Source of the DNA: Nevskiaceae bacterium
GTDB lineage: Bacteria; Pseudomonadota; Gammaproteobacteria; Nevskiales; Nevskiaceae
DNA: 64,000 bases
Assembly: GCA_004298465.1 (NCBI GenBank)
Contig: SCRT01000014.1
Location: forward strand, 1-64,000
Reading direction: 5' to 3'
Position 1 is the stretch's first letter, and the number at the start of each line of letters is the position of its first letter. Shown piece after piece: positions 50,789-59,057 of the stretch. The notes beneath the pieces are model-generated. The model made no database searches. It was given only the letters and a program-made list of their open reading frames with translations, and was not told the origin of the DNA. Made by a program: the position numbers and the translations under genes.

Positions 50789-51640
50789 CTATGGCGCAGC
50801 CGGGGCGCCGAGTTCGAACGAACGCTGCGCGGCGGCTTCGATGGCGTGCGCGACGAGGACGGCGAAGCCGTCCGCGCGGAACGCTTCCAGCGCCGCCGCC
50901 GTGGTGCCGCCCTTGGACGTCACGCGCTCGCGCAGCGTGGCGAGTTCCGCCGGGTCTGCGGCCACGAGTTGCCCGGCCCCGACCAGCGTCTGGCGTGCCA
51001 GCGCGGCGGCCGTCGCGGCCGGCAGCCCGAGCGCTGTCGCCGCTTGCTGCATGCACTCCGCGAGCAGGAAGAAGTAGGCGGGGCCGGAGCCGGACAGCGC
51101 GGTGACGGTATCGAGCTGGGCTTCGTCTTCCACCCAGCAGCAGGTTCCAGCCGCCGACATGATGGCTTGCGCGAGATGCCGGGCGTCGGCCGGTGTTGCC
51201 GGGTCGGTGCACAGCGCGGCGGCTCCGGCGCCGACCAGCGCTGGCGTGTTGGGCATGCAGCGCACCAGTGTGGCGGCTGGCCCCAGCCATTCGCGCAAGC
51301 TTGCGAGCCGGACGCCGGCGGCGATGGACAGCACCAGCAGCGGGCGCGTGATCGTGAGCGGAGCGAGGGCGGCCTGCATGTGCTGCGGTTTCACGGCGAG
51401 GACGATGGCATCTGCGTCCGCCAGAGCGGCATTCGCGTCCGTGAACGTCGCAACGCCGAGGTTTTCGGTGAGCCATGTGCGGCGCTGGGCAGCGGGTTCG
51501 ACGACGCGGATGCGGTCGGCAGACCAGCCTTTCCCGAGCAGGCCACGGGCGAGCGCGGCGCCCATGTTGCCGCCGCCGATGAAGGTGATCCGGCGCGCGG
51601 TGAAGGGGTGCGAATCAGCGGGATTCTCGGAAGTTGCCAT
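50789..51640 (-). CDS. proC: Pyrroline-5-carboxylate reductase
   Basis: A 283-residue ProC with an N-terminal Rossmann motif F-I-G-G-G-N-M-G-A-A-L-A, V-K-P-Q near residue 80, M-P-N-T-P-A near 125 and the C-terminal signature L-S-G-S-G-P-A-Y-F-F and V-T-S-K-G-G-T-T-A-A. It makes proline from P5C using NAD(P)H. The ATG at 51640 was chosen because homology begins there; the frame is open far upstream only as the antisense of ilvA. Confidence 0.95.
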   Translation of the reverse strand: MATSENPADSHPFTARRITFIGGGNMGAALARGLLGKGWSADRIRVVEPAAQRRTWLTENLGVATFTDANAALADADAIVLAVKPQHMQAALAPLTITRPLLVLSIAAGVRLASLREWLGPAATLVRCMPNTPALVGAGAAALCTDPATPADARHLAQAIMSAAGTCCWVEDEAQLDTVTALSGSGPAYFFLLAECMQQAATALGLPAATAAALARQTLVGAGQLVAADPAELATLRERVTSKGGTTAAALEAFRADGFAVLVAHAIEAAAQRSFELGAPAAP

Positions 51641-51679
51641 GATATGCGGGGGTTCGGATTCGGCTAGAGTGACGCCCCA

Positions 51680-53269
51680 ATGATAAGGGAGCGTTCCTTG
51701 ATCCGCGTTGAACCGCCTGCGACCGAAACCGAGCGGCAGCGCCGCATTCTCATGCTGGCCGACTACCACGCCCGGATCGACGCGGCTCGCGTCTACGAAG
51801 TCGCCGCCGTTTCGCCGCTGCAGCCTGCACCGGGGCTGTCGGCGCGGCTTGGCAACCGGGTGCTGCTCAAACGTGAAGACCTGCAGTCGGTGCATTCCTT
51901 CAAGCTGCGCGGAGCCTACAACAAGATTGCGTCGTTGTCGGGAAAGGTCCGCGCGCGCGGGGTGGTGGCCGCATCGGCCGGCAACCATGCACAGGGCGTG
52001 GCGCTCGCCGCGCAGCGCATGGGCATCGCGGCGTGGATCGTGATGCCGCGCACGACGCCGCAGATCAAGGTCGATGCGGTGCGCGCGCTCGGCGGCCGCG
52101 TCGTGCTGTTCGGCGATGCCTACGACGACGCGGCAGCGCATGCGGTGGCGCTGGCGAAGGACAAGGGCCTGACGCCAGTTCCGCCCTACGATGACAAGGA
52201 TGTGATTGCCGGACAGGGCACGGTCGGCAAGGAAATCGTCGAGCAGGTTGCCTCGGGCCCGCTGGATGCCGTGTTCGTCCCGGTCGGCGGCGGCGGATTG
52301 ATCGCCGGCATCGCCAGCTATATCAAGGCGACGCGGCCCGGCACGCAGGTGATTGCCGTGGAACCGGAGGACTCGGACTGCATGGCGGCGGCGCTGGCTG
52401 CCGGGCGCCGCGTACAGCGTCCGGAAGTCGGCTTGTTCGCGGACGGCGTGGCCGTGCGTCAGGCGGGCGAGGAACCGTTTCGCGTCGCACGCCAGTGCGT
52501 GGATGCGGCGGTCACCGTCAGCGTGGATGAAATCTGCGCGGCGATCCGTGACCTCTACAACGAACAGCGCGCAATCGCAGAGCCCGCGGGTGCGCTGGGC
52601 ATCGCCGGCCTGAAACGCTGGGCGGCGCTGAACGGCGCCCGTGACCAGACGTTGGTAGCGGTGGTCTCGGGGGCGAACATCAACTTCGACCGGCTGCGCC
52701 ACGTCGCCGAGCGGGCAGAGCTGGGCGACGGCAAGGAAACGCTGCTGGCGGCCACGATCGACGAGAAGCCTGGCAGTTTCCGCGCCTTCATGAAGGCCCT
52801 TGGCCGGCGCGTCATCACCGAATTCAACTATCGCTACGCCGACTCCCGGCGCGCGCAGGTCTTTGCCGGGGTGCATTTCCCCACGGAGGAAGACCGTACG
52901 CAGGTGCTGGCGGAGTTGCACGCGGCGGGCATCGCGGTCGTCGATCTGTCATCCGACGAGATGGCGAAGGCGCATGTCCGCTACATGGTGGGCGGACACG
53001 CGCCGGGGGTGACGGACGAGCGCCTGTTCCGCTTCGAGTTTCCGGAGCGCCCCGGCGCGCTGGCCGATTTCCTGCGTGCCGTCGGTGGGCGCTGGAACAT
53101 CTCGCTGTTCCATTACCGCAACCACGGCGCCGCCTACGGGCGGGTACTGTGTGGCCTGCAGGTGCCGCGTGCCCAGCGCGCCGAATGCCGCCGTACCCTG
53201 GATGCCCTGGGTTATGTGTGGGCCGATGAATCCGACAATCCCGCCTACACCTTGTTTCTGGGGCCGTGA
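51680..53269 (+). CDS. ilvA: Biosynthetic threonine deaminase
   Basis: A 529-residue IlvA. The PLP domain has K-R-E-D-L-Q-S-V-H-S-F-K-L-R-G-A-Y (PLP lysine), S-A-G-N-H-A-Q-G-V-A and the glycine loop V-G-G-G-G-L-I-A-G. Two ACT-like regulatory domains follow (about residues 345-425 and 440-529) with F-E-F-P-E-R-P-G-A-L. It makes 2-ketobutyrate for isoleucine, with feedback control. The start is tentative; M-L-A-D-Y-H at 51752 would also leave the conserved core intact. It is divergent from proC and overlaps the EAL gene. Confidence 0.94.
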   Translation: MIRERSLIRVEPPATETERQRRILMLADYHARIDAARVYEVAAVSPLQPAPGLSARLGNRVLLKREDLQSVHSFKLRGAYNKIASLSGKVRARGVVAASAGNHAQGVALAAQRMGIAAWIVMPRTTPQIKVDAVRALGGRVVLFGDAYDDAAAHAVALAKDKGLTPVPPYDDKDVIAGQGTVGKEIVEQVASGPLDAVFVPVGGGGLIAGIASYIKATRPGTQVIAVEPEDSDCMAAALAAGRRVQRPEVGLFADGVAVRQAGEEPFRVARQCVDAAVTVSVDEICAAIRDLYNEQRAIAEPAGALGIAGLKRWAALNGARDQTLVAVVSGANINFDRLRHVAERAELGDGKETLLAATIDEKPGSFRAFMKALGRRVITEFNYRYADSRRAQVFAGVHFPTEEDRTQVLAELHAAGIAVVDLSSDEMAKAHVRYMVGGHAPGVTDERLFRFEFPERPGALADFLRAVGGRWNISLFHYRNHGAAYGRVLCGLQVPRAQRAECRRTLDALGYVWADESDNPAYTLFLGP

Positions 53270-54123
53270 ACATGCCGAGTGGGGAATGGATCGATGCCGA
53301 GCTTTTGCGCGAACTTACCACCGCACTTGCTGCCGACCGGCTCGTGGTCTGCTATCAGCCGCAGGTCGAGATGCCGGGCGGGCGCATCATCGGTTTCGAG
53401 GCGTTGCTGCGCTGGACGCACCCGCAACGGGGGAGCGTATCGCCGGGGCGCTTCATCCCGGTCGCCGAATCCTCAGAGTTGATTCACGACCTAGGGGCTT
53501 GGGTACTGGCCCGCGCCTGCACGGACGCGCTCAGGTTGCGGGCGGCATTTGGCTCCGACATCCGCATCGCGGTAAACATGTCGCCCCGGCAACTGCAGCA
53601 AGACGGGTTCTTCGAGGTTGTCACCCGCACTCTGGCGCGTACCGGGCTCGACCCGCACGGGCTCCAGCTCGAGATCACCGAAGGCGCGCCGCTGGTGCTC
53701 AATGCCGCTGTGCGGGCCGGGCTGCAGGCCATCCGCACTGCCGGCATTTCCCTGGCACTGGATGACTTCGGCGTAGGCCATGCGAATCTTTCCTACCTCG
53801 TCGACCTACCGGCAGATACCCTGAAGATCGACGGACGTTTCGTGCAGGCAGCCGACCGGGACCCTGTGGCGGCCGCCGTTCTTCGCGCCACGATGTCTTT
53901 AGCACATGGGCTGAATCTGCGGGTCATCGGGGAGTGCGTGGAGACCCCGGCGCAACTTCGCCAGCTCGTGGACTCCATCCCGTCTGCCGTTGGCGCGGGT
54001 GCTGATGCGGTGACCTGCGCGGTGCAGGGCTTCTATTTCAGCCCGGCGCGGGATTGCGATGAACTGTGCGAGAACGCAGAAGCGCTTCGGCAGGCGTTCA
54101 GGCAGCGGGCGATCCTGGAGTGA
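53266..54123 (+). CDS. Stand-alone EAL-domain protein
   Basis: A 285-residue protein made almost only of an EAL domain: E-A-L at residues 45-47 (F-E-A-L-L-R-W), N-M-S, L-E-I-T-E-G, A-L-D-D-F-G-V-G-H-A-N-L-S-Y-L, K-I-D-G-R-F-V and E-C-V-E-T, then Q-G-F-Y-F-S. Most catalytic residues of c-di-GMP phosphodiesterases are present, but loop 6 (usually D-D-F-G-T-G-Y-S-S) and the A-E-G-V-E motif (here G-E-C-V-E) deviate, so activity is uncertain. GTG 53266 overlaps the ilvA stop; ATG 53272 is the alternative start. Confidence 0.88.
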   Translation: MNMPSGEWIDAELLRELTTALAADRLVVCYQPQVEMPGGRIIGFEALLRWTHPQRGSVSPGRFIPVAESSELIHDLGAWVLARACTDALRLRAAFGSDIRIAVNMSPRQLQQDGFFEVVTRTLARTGLDPHGLQLEITEGAPLVLNAAVRAGLQAIRTAGISLALDDFGVGHANLSYLVDLPADTLKIDGRFVQAADRDPVAAAVLRATMSLAHGLNLRVIGECVETPAQLRQLVDSIPSAVGAGADAVTCAVQGFYFSPARDCDELCENAEALRQAFRQRAILE

Positions 54124-54201
54124 GCGGCAAGCAGCGAAAAGAACCCGGAAGAGTGCTCGCCCCGTAGCCTCCCAATCTCCGAATCTCTAATCCGCGCTCC
54201 T

Positions 54202-54690
54202 TCAGAGCCCTGTCGGTGCCGACTGATCTTCGAGCGCCAGGATCGTTTCCCAGTGTTCAGCAACCACCGGCATCACGGACAGCCGGTTGCCGCGCGCCAG
54301 CAGCTGGAAGCCCGGCAGTGCGTCGGCGCGGGCTTTCAGTTCCGCAAGGCTGATGGCGCGGCGCAGGTGGCGTTCGTAGTGCACGTCCACGAGGAACCAG
54401 CGCGGTTCGTCCGGCGTGCTTTTAGGGTCGTAATGGCCTGCAGCGGGATCGAACTGCGTCGGGTCCGCGTAACTGCGCGAGGCGATCGATACGATGCCGA
54501 CGATGGCCGGGACGTCGCAGTTCGAGTGGTAGAAGAAGGCGCGGTCGCCGACCTGCATGCGGTCGCGCATGAAATTGCGCGCCTGGTAGTTGCGCACGCC
54601 GTCCCACGGCTCAGTCTGCCCGGGGCGTTGCTGCAGGTCTTCCAATGAAAAGGCGGAAGGTTCGGACTTCAGCAACCAGAAGGATTTCAT
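54202..54690 (-). CDS. EVE-domain protein
   Basis: A 162-residue EVE (PUA-like) protein: F-W-L-L-K-S-E-P at the N-terminus, W-D-G-V-R-N-Y-Q-A-R-N-F-M, G-D-R-A-F-F-Y-H-S-N and R-L-S-V-M-P-V near the C-terminus. EVE domains bind modified bases in DNA or RNA. ATG at 54690 overlaps the fau stop (ATGA), and K-S-F-W-L-L is the family start. Confidence 0.92.
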   Translation of the reverse strand: MKSFWLLKSEPSAFSLEDLQQRPGQTEPWDGVRNYQARNFMRDRMQVGDRAFFYHSNCDVPAIVGIVSIASRSYADPTQFDPAAGHYDPKSTPDEPRWFLVDVHYERHLRRAISLAELKARADALPGFQLLARGNRLSVMPVVAEHWETILALEDQSAPTGL

Positions 54691-55322
54691 GGAGCACCTG
54701 CGGTGAAAGGAGAAAATGCGCGGCACTTGTGGAAGCCGCGCTCGGTGAGGATGGCGTCCAGGCGGACATCCCAGGCGTCCAGCGGCAGCGTATCGACGCG
54801 TTGTACGTGATAGGCGTAGCCGACCAGCAGCGGACGACGCGCGCAGCGGCGGGCGAAGCTGCGGTCGTAGTACCCGCCGCCCTGGCCGAGGCGTCCGCCG
54901 CGGTCGTCGAACGCAACGAGCGGTACCAAGACGACGTCCAGCCTGCGGGCAACACGGTGCCGTGTGCGTCGTACAGGTTCGCGGATACCGTAGGCCGCGC
55001 GCCGCAGCGGAGTTGTCTTGTCAAGCCGGACGAAATACAGCTCGCGTTTTTTGGGGAGGCGTGTCACGACCGGGACATAGACCTGGATGTCGTGTGCCAG
55101 AAGCGCGCGGATGGCGGGAGCAGTGCCCAGCTCACTGCCCTGGGACAGGTAGATTCCGATGTGTCGTGCACAGCGCAGCTTGCGCCGGTCCAGCAGCAGG
55201 CGGGCGATGTGCCGGGCACAGCGATGGCGTTCGGCAAGGGGAATGGCCAAACGGCGCAGGCGCGCGGCGCGGCGCAGCGCGGACTTGGAAGTCGTGAGGG
55301 TGTCTCCCGCAGGCGCCGCCAT
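54687..55322 (-). CDS. fau: 5-formyltetrahydrofolate cyclo-ligase
   Basis: A protein of about 211 residues with the family pattern: helical N-terminus rich in Arg/Ala, I-G-I-Y-L-S-Q-G-S-E-L, Y-V-P-V-V near residue 82, and V-P-L-V-A-F-D-D-R-G-G-R-L-G-Q-G-G-G-Y-Y-D-R (catalytic/ATP region). It converts 5-formyl-THF to methenyl-THF. The ATG at 55322 lies inside the predicted 6S RNA, so the true start may be further in, for example the TTG near residue 25. It lies downstream of 6S RNA, as in many Gammaproteobacteria. Confidence 0.9.
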   Translation of the reverse strand: MAAPAGDTLTTSKSALRRAARLRRLAIPLAERHRCARHIARLLLDRRKLRCARHIGIYLSQGSELGTAPAIRALLAHDIQVYVPVVTRLPKKRELYFVRLDKTTPLRRAAYGIREPVRRTRHRVARRLDVVLVPLVAFDDRGGRLGQGGGYYDRSFARRCARRPLLVGYAYHVQRVDTLPLDAWDVRLDAILTERGFHKCRAFSPFTAGAP

Positions 55323-55485
55323 CCTTCATTGACCTTGAGACAGGGTCTCAAGTGGGTGCCTGACTACGCATTCGGGCTTTCCGCCATGATGCGGACTTGC
55401 ACGCCCTGCGCAGGGCTGGCTCCCGATCGCAAGCATTAGGCTCAAGGGGCTACAGAGAGACAGTGGCACGCTGCGGAAGACACGG
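55300..55485 (-). ncRNA. ssrS: 6S RNA
   Basis: On the minus strand between zapA and fau, the standard place of ssrS. The 5' GTGTCTTCCGCAGCG (55469-55483) can pair with the 3' CGCCTGCGGGAGACAC (55300-55315) as a closing stem. Inside are CCCCTTGAGCC, close to the E. coli CCCCTGAGCC, and CTTGAGACC...GTCTCAAGGTC, which resembles the 3' CCTTGAACC/GGTTCAAGG arm. The length of about 185 fits the family. It binds RNA polymerase with sigma-70 in stationary phase. Confidence 0.85.
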
Positions 55486-55639
55486 CCTGACGATAGCACA
55501 GAAAGAGGTAGTAAAGCGGGGAGCGTTCCACATGTGGCCAGCGCCGGTGCGTGGCGGCAGGTGAAGCGGCATCAGGTGCTGGAATCCTCGTCGTTTCATG
55601 TCCGCCGTGGCGGCAGGCCGCGAGGTCTCCAGCGTGCCG

Positions 55640-55969
55640 TCAAGTTGAATGGGTGGCCAGCGTCGTGTCGATGTCGAGCGCCATCTGCCGGATCTTTTCG
55701 ACGGCTTCAGGATCCTCGTGTGCCACTCCGGCCGTGCCGCGCAGGGCAAGGAGTTCGCGGGCCAGGTTCAGCGCCACCATGACGGCGATGCGCTCCGAGC
55801 CCATGGCCTTGCCGCGCTGCCGCACGGCGCTCATGCGTTCGTTGAGGAAGTCTGCCGAGGTGACGAGTGCCTCGTGTTCCTCGCGCGGGCAGGTGACAGT
55901 ATATTCGCGCCCCATGATGCGCACCGTCACATTGAGGAGGTCCTTGTCGGCAGGTGGGATCGGCTTCAT
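55640..55969 (-). CDS. zapA: Cell division protein ZapA
   Basis: A 109-residue ZapA: N-V-T-V-R-I-M-G-R-E-Y-T-V-T-C-P near the N-terminus, then F-L-N-E-R-M and a C-terminal coiled coil with R-I-A-V-M-V-A-L-N-L-A-R-E-L-L. It bundles FtsZ filaments at mid-cell. It overlaps the upstream ZapB-like gene by ATGA and precedes 6S RNA. The 154-base gap before 6S holds no other gene. Confidence 0.93.
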   Translation of the reverse strand: MKPIPPADKDLLNVTVRIMGREYTVTCPREEHEALVTSADFLNERMSAVRQRGKAMGSERIAVMVALNLARELLALRGTAGVAHEDPEAVEKIRQMALDIDTTLATHST

Positions 55970-56163
55970 GGTGTGGCGTCCTCGAGGACCCGCAGGCGGT
56001 CCACGATACCGGCGATATGTTCGCGCAGCTCGTCGTTGACGGCCTGGAGGCGGTCACGCGCAGCGACGGCGCGCGTGCATTCCAGCCGGGTCTGCTGGTA
56101 GGCCGCGACGAGGCGCTGGATGCGCTCTTCAAGCTGCTGGAGTTCCGCTTGCAACGTGCTCAA
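55966..56163 (-). CDS. Small coiled-coil protein, ZapB-like
   Basis: A 65-residue protein that is a single coiled coil (L-Q-A-E-L-Q-Q-L-E-E-R-I-Q-R-L through N-D-E-L-R-E-H-I-A-G-I-V-D-R-L). Genes like this precede zapA in many Gammaproteobacteria (the TIGR02449-type family) and are thought to act in division. Its stop overlaps the zapA start. Confidence 0.85.
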   Translation of the reverse strand: MSTLQAELQQLEERIQRLVAAYQQTRLECTRAVAARDRLQAVNDELREHIAGIVDRLRVLEDATP

Positions 56164-56199
56164 TCCCTGTGGGGCCGGGTCGGCGAGAGTATAGCGCGC

Positions 56200-56234
56200 A
56201 AAAAAACGGCCGCCTGCACCGGGCGGGCGGCCGT
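56200..56234 (-). terminator. Terminator after the DegQ-type gene
   Basis: ACGGCCGCC and GGCGGCCGT form a 9-base-pair stem; on the minus strand the hairpin is followed by a run of seven T. It lies 17 bases after the protease stop. Confidence 0.88.
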
Positions 56235-56250
56235 CGGAACCCTGCAGGCC

Positions 56251-57684
56251 TTACTTGGACAGCAGGACGAACAGAGCCCCGTTGCCGCGGGCAACGCGCA
56301 GCAGCAGTTGCGGCTGGTTCTTGTTCGCCAGCTTGCGGAATGCGTCGAGAGTGGTGACGGATTGGCGGTTGACGCTGGTGATGACGTCCCCGCTCTGCAG
56401 CCCGGACTGGTCCGCGGGTGAGCCCTGCTGCACGTTCTTCACGACGATTCCCCGTGACGGGCCGCCGTTCGGTTGTACCCCCGTCAGGGTCGCGTAGCTG
56501 GCCCCCTTCAGTGCCGGGAACAGGTCGTCGCCGTCGGCAGCGGCGGTCACGTCGGCGCTCTTGCCGACGGTCACGGTGATGTCACGCTGCTTGCTGTCGC
56601 GGACGACTCCGAGCTTGACCTTCTGCCCGACTTCCAGCAACCCGACGGCATTGCGCAGCTGCAGCGCGTCCGTGACCGGGCGGCCGTTGACGGAGACGAT
56701 CACGTCCTCGGTCTTCAGCCCGGCCTTGTCGGCGGGTGAATCCGGCATGACTTTCGAGACGATGACGCCAGTCTGTTCCTTGAGTCCGAGCGCCTTGGCG
56801 AGTTCCGGCGTCAGCTTCTGGATCATCACGCCGATCTGGCCGTGTTCGATCTTGCCGTGCTTGATGATGGCATCCATGACCGTGCGGGCCAAATCGGTCG
56901 GGATCGCGAAGCCGATGCCGATGTTGCCGCCGGAACGCGACAGGATCTGGCTGTTGATGCCGACCAGCCGGCCTTGCAGGTCGACGAGCGCGCCGCCGGA
57001 GTTGCCTGGGTTGATGGAGGCGTCGGTCTGGATGAAGTTCTGGTAGCCGTCGATGTCGGTGGTGCGGTCAAGGGCACTGACGATGCCGGCCGTGACGGTC
57101 TGGCCAAGGCCGAAGGGGTCACCGATGGCAACGACGAAGTCACCCACCTGCAGGGTGCCGGAATCCGCCATCGGCAGGGCCGTGAGGTTGTCGGCCTTGA
57201 CCTGCAGGACCGCGATGTCGGTGGGTGTGTCGCTGCCGATCAGCTTCGCGGGCAGTGTACGGCCATCCTTGAGCGTGACCTTGATGCTGTCGGCATCCGC
57301 GATGACGTGGTGGTTCGTGAGGATGTAGCCCTTGGCGGCATCCACGATCACGCCGGAGCCGATGGCCTGGGTCTCCTCGCGCTGCTCGGGTTGCTGGCCG
57401 TCAGGAGCGCCGAAGAAATGGCGGAAGAACGGGTCCTGCATCAGCGGGTTGCGGATCGGGACAGAGCCGCTGACGGCGATATTCACGACTGCCGGCAGCA
57501 CGTTCTTGAGCATCGGTGCGAGGGATGCGGGCTGTCCGTTCGCCGTGGGCGCAAGCATCGCCATCGGAATGTGAGCGTGGGCATCGTTGGGCGTCGTGGT
57601 CGTGAGCGTGACGACCGCGAGCGTTGCCCCACCGGCAATGAAGACGGCGGCAGCGAGTGCTTTCAAGTAGCGATTCCGGAACAT
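56251..57684 (-). CDS. degQ: DegQ/DegP-family periplasmic serine protease
   Basis: A 477-residue HtrA protein: N-terminal signal or anchor segment (about residues 8-30), trypsin-like domain with His126 (T-N-H-H-V), Asp156 (T-D-I-A-V) and Ser229 (G-N-S-G-G), then two PDZ domains (about 280-370 and 390-477). It degrades or refolds misfolded envelope proteins. ATG 57684 is supported by AAGGA upstream and the signal sequence. DegQ, MucD and DegP cannot be told apart with certainty. Confidence 0.93.
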   Translation of the reverse strand: MFRNRYLKALAAAVFIAGGATLAVVTLTTTTPNDAHAHIPMAMLAPTANGQPASLAPMLKNVLPAVVNIAVSGSVPIRNPLMQDPFFRHFFGAPDGQQPEQREETQAIGSGVIVDAAKGYILTNHHVIADADSIKVTLKDGRTLPAKLIGSDTPTDIAVLQVKADNLTALPMADSGTLQVGDFVVAIGDPFGLGQTVTAGIVSALDRTTDIDGYQNFIQTDASINPGNSGGALVDLQGRLVGINSQILSRSGGNIGIGFAIPTDLARTVMDAIIKHGKIEHGQIGVMIQKLTPELAKALGLKEQTGVIVSKVMPDSPADKAGLKTEDVIVSVNGRPVTDALQLRNAVGLLEVGQKVKLGVVRDSKQRDITVTVGKSADVTAAADGDDLFPALKGASYATLTGVQPNGGPSRGIVVKNVQQGSPADQSGLQSGDVITSVNRQSVTTLDAFRKLANKNQPQLLLRVARGNGALFVLLSK

Positions 57685-57776
57685 TGATGATGGTCCTTGT
57701 ACGAAGAAATTGATGGGTGCGGACAAACCGCGACTGCGTTATGACCGTGCCGACGGCATTGAGTTTCAGCCGCAGC

Positions 57777-58787
57777 TTAACGGAAGCGTCCGGCAAGGCT
57801 TGTGGCGAGTCTCGTGAACTCCCCACCCAGCCGCTCGCGCAGCGAGCGCCGCCGCCGATAGCGCAGAGAGAAGATGTCGTGATCGTGGACCCGTTCAAGG
57901 ATGTAGTCGTCACTGGTCTTGAGCTGGTCCACGAGCTTGAGCGCCAGCGCCCGCGTGCCGTACCAGTGCTCGCCGGTAGCGACTTCCGCGATGGCCACCT
58001 GCGGACGGTTTTCTCCCACGAAGGCCTTGAACAGAGCGTGTGTGTCCTCGAGTTCGGCGAGGAATTTCTCGCGCGCCGCAGCGCTGTTTTCGCCGAGCAT
58101 CGTCAACGTGCGTTTGTAGGCGCCGGCCGTGTGCAGTTCGATGTCGATGTCGTTCTTCTTCAGCAGGCGGTGGAAGTTTGGCAGTTGCGCCACCACGCCA
58201 ATCGAGCCGACCACTGCGAACGGCGCGGCGATGATGTGGTCGGCAACGCACGCCATCATGTAACCGCCGCTGGCCGCCACCTTGTCTACCGCGATCGTCA
58301 GCTTCAGGCCGTGTTCCCGCAGGCGTCGCAGTTCCGATGCCGCCAGCCCGTAGCTGTGGACGAGCCCGCCGGCACTTTCCAGCCGCAGCAGCACTTCGTC
58401 GCGCGTGGTTGCTACCTGCAGGATGGCGCTGATCTCCTCCCGTAGTGCCACCGTCTGTGTTGCCGCCACGTCGCCCTCGAAGTCGAGCACGAACAGGCGC
58501 GTTGGCGCGGTGGTGCCAGATTGCGCCTTGCGCTTTGCCTTGTCCTGGGCGGCGCGGACCTTGATGTGCCGCTTCCACTCGCGTCGATCCAGCATTTCCG
58601 CCAGCAGGCTGTCCGCCGTGTCGGTGAAATGCCGGTTGAGGCTGTTGACCTCGAGCTGTTCCGCAGGATGGGCACCCCGGGCCGCCAGGATGACGCGCAC
58701 TACGAAAATGAAGGCGGCAGCGAAGGCGATCAGCAGTGTCAGGGTCTCGGCGGCGAACAGGCCGTAGGAGACGAGGAAGTTGGGCAC
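57777..58787 (-). CDS. sohB: SohB-type S49 family peptidase
   Basis: A 336-residue protein with an N-terminal membrane segment (about residues 10-35) and the S49 domain: L-D-F-E-G-D-V near 100, V-D-K-V-A-A-S-G-G-Y-M-M-A (catalytic Ser) near 170-182, and the Lys region G-A-Y-K-R-T-L-T. It matches SohB rather than the longer SppA. It probably cleaves peptides in the periplasm. Confidence 0.92.
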   Translation of the reverse strand: MPNFLVSYGLFAAETLTLLIAFAAAFIFVVRVILAARGAHPAEQLEVNSLNRHFTDTADSLLAEMLDRREWKRHIKVRAAQDKAKRKAQSGTTAPTRLFVLDFEGDVAATQTVALREEISAILQVATTRDEVLLRLESAGGLVHSYGLAASELRRLREHGLKLTIAVDKVAASGGYMMACVADHIIAAPFAVVGSIGVVAQLPNFHRLLKKNDIDIELHTAGAYKRTLTMLGENSAAAREKFLAELEDTHALFKAFVGENRPQVAIAEVATGEHWYGTRALALKLVDQLKTSDDYILERVHDHDIFSLRYRRRRSLRERLGGEFTRLATSLAGRFR

Positions 58788-59057
58788 GGGCAGAATCTTG
58801 ATCCAGTGATTGAGCGAGTCAGTTTACTGGACATCGACTCGGCTTTTCTGTCCGTGTGCCGCAAACACCCCCGCAAGCACCCTGTTTTGCCGTGGGTTCG
58901 AGGGGCAATCGCCAAGCAGTTGTGCCGTGGTGCAACATTTGATTGTTTTGATACAATAACCAAGGTATCTGCGGAGGGCTTTTGTACTGCGACAGGTTTG
59001 CGGTGGTGCGAAAGCAGTCTTTGAGAATCTGATTTCGAATAGCAGAAGGGGTTTGAC

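Noticed and set aside
51641-52921. Upstream extension of the proC frame
   Set aside because: It is antisense to ilvA, and ProC homology begins at the ATG at 51640.
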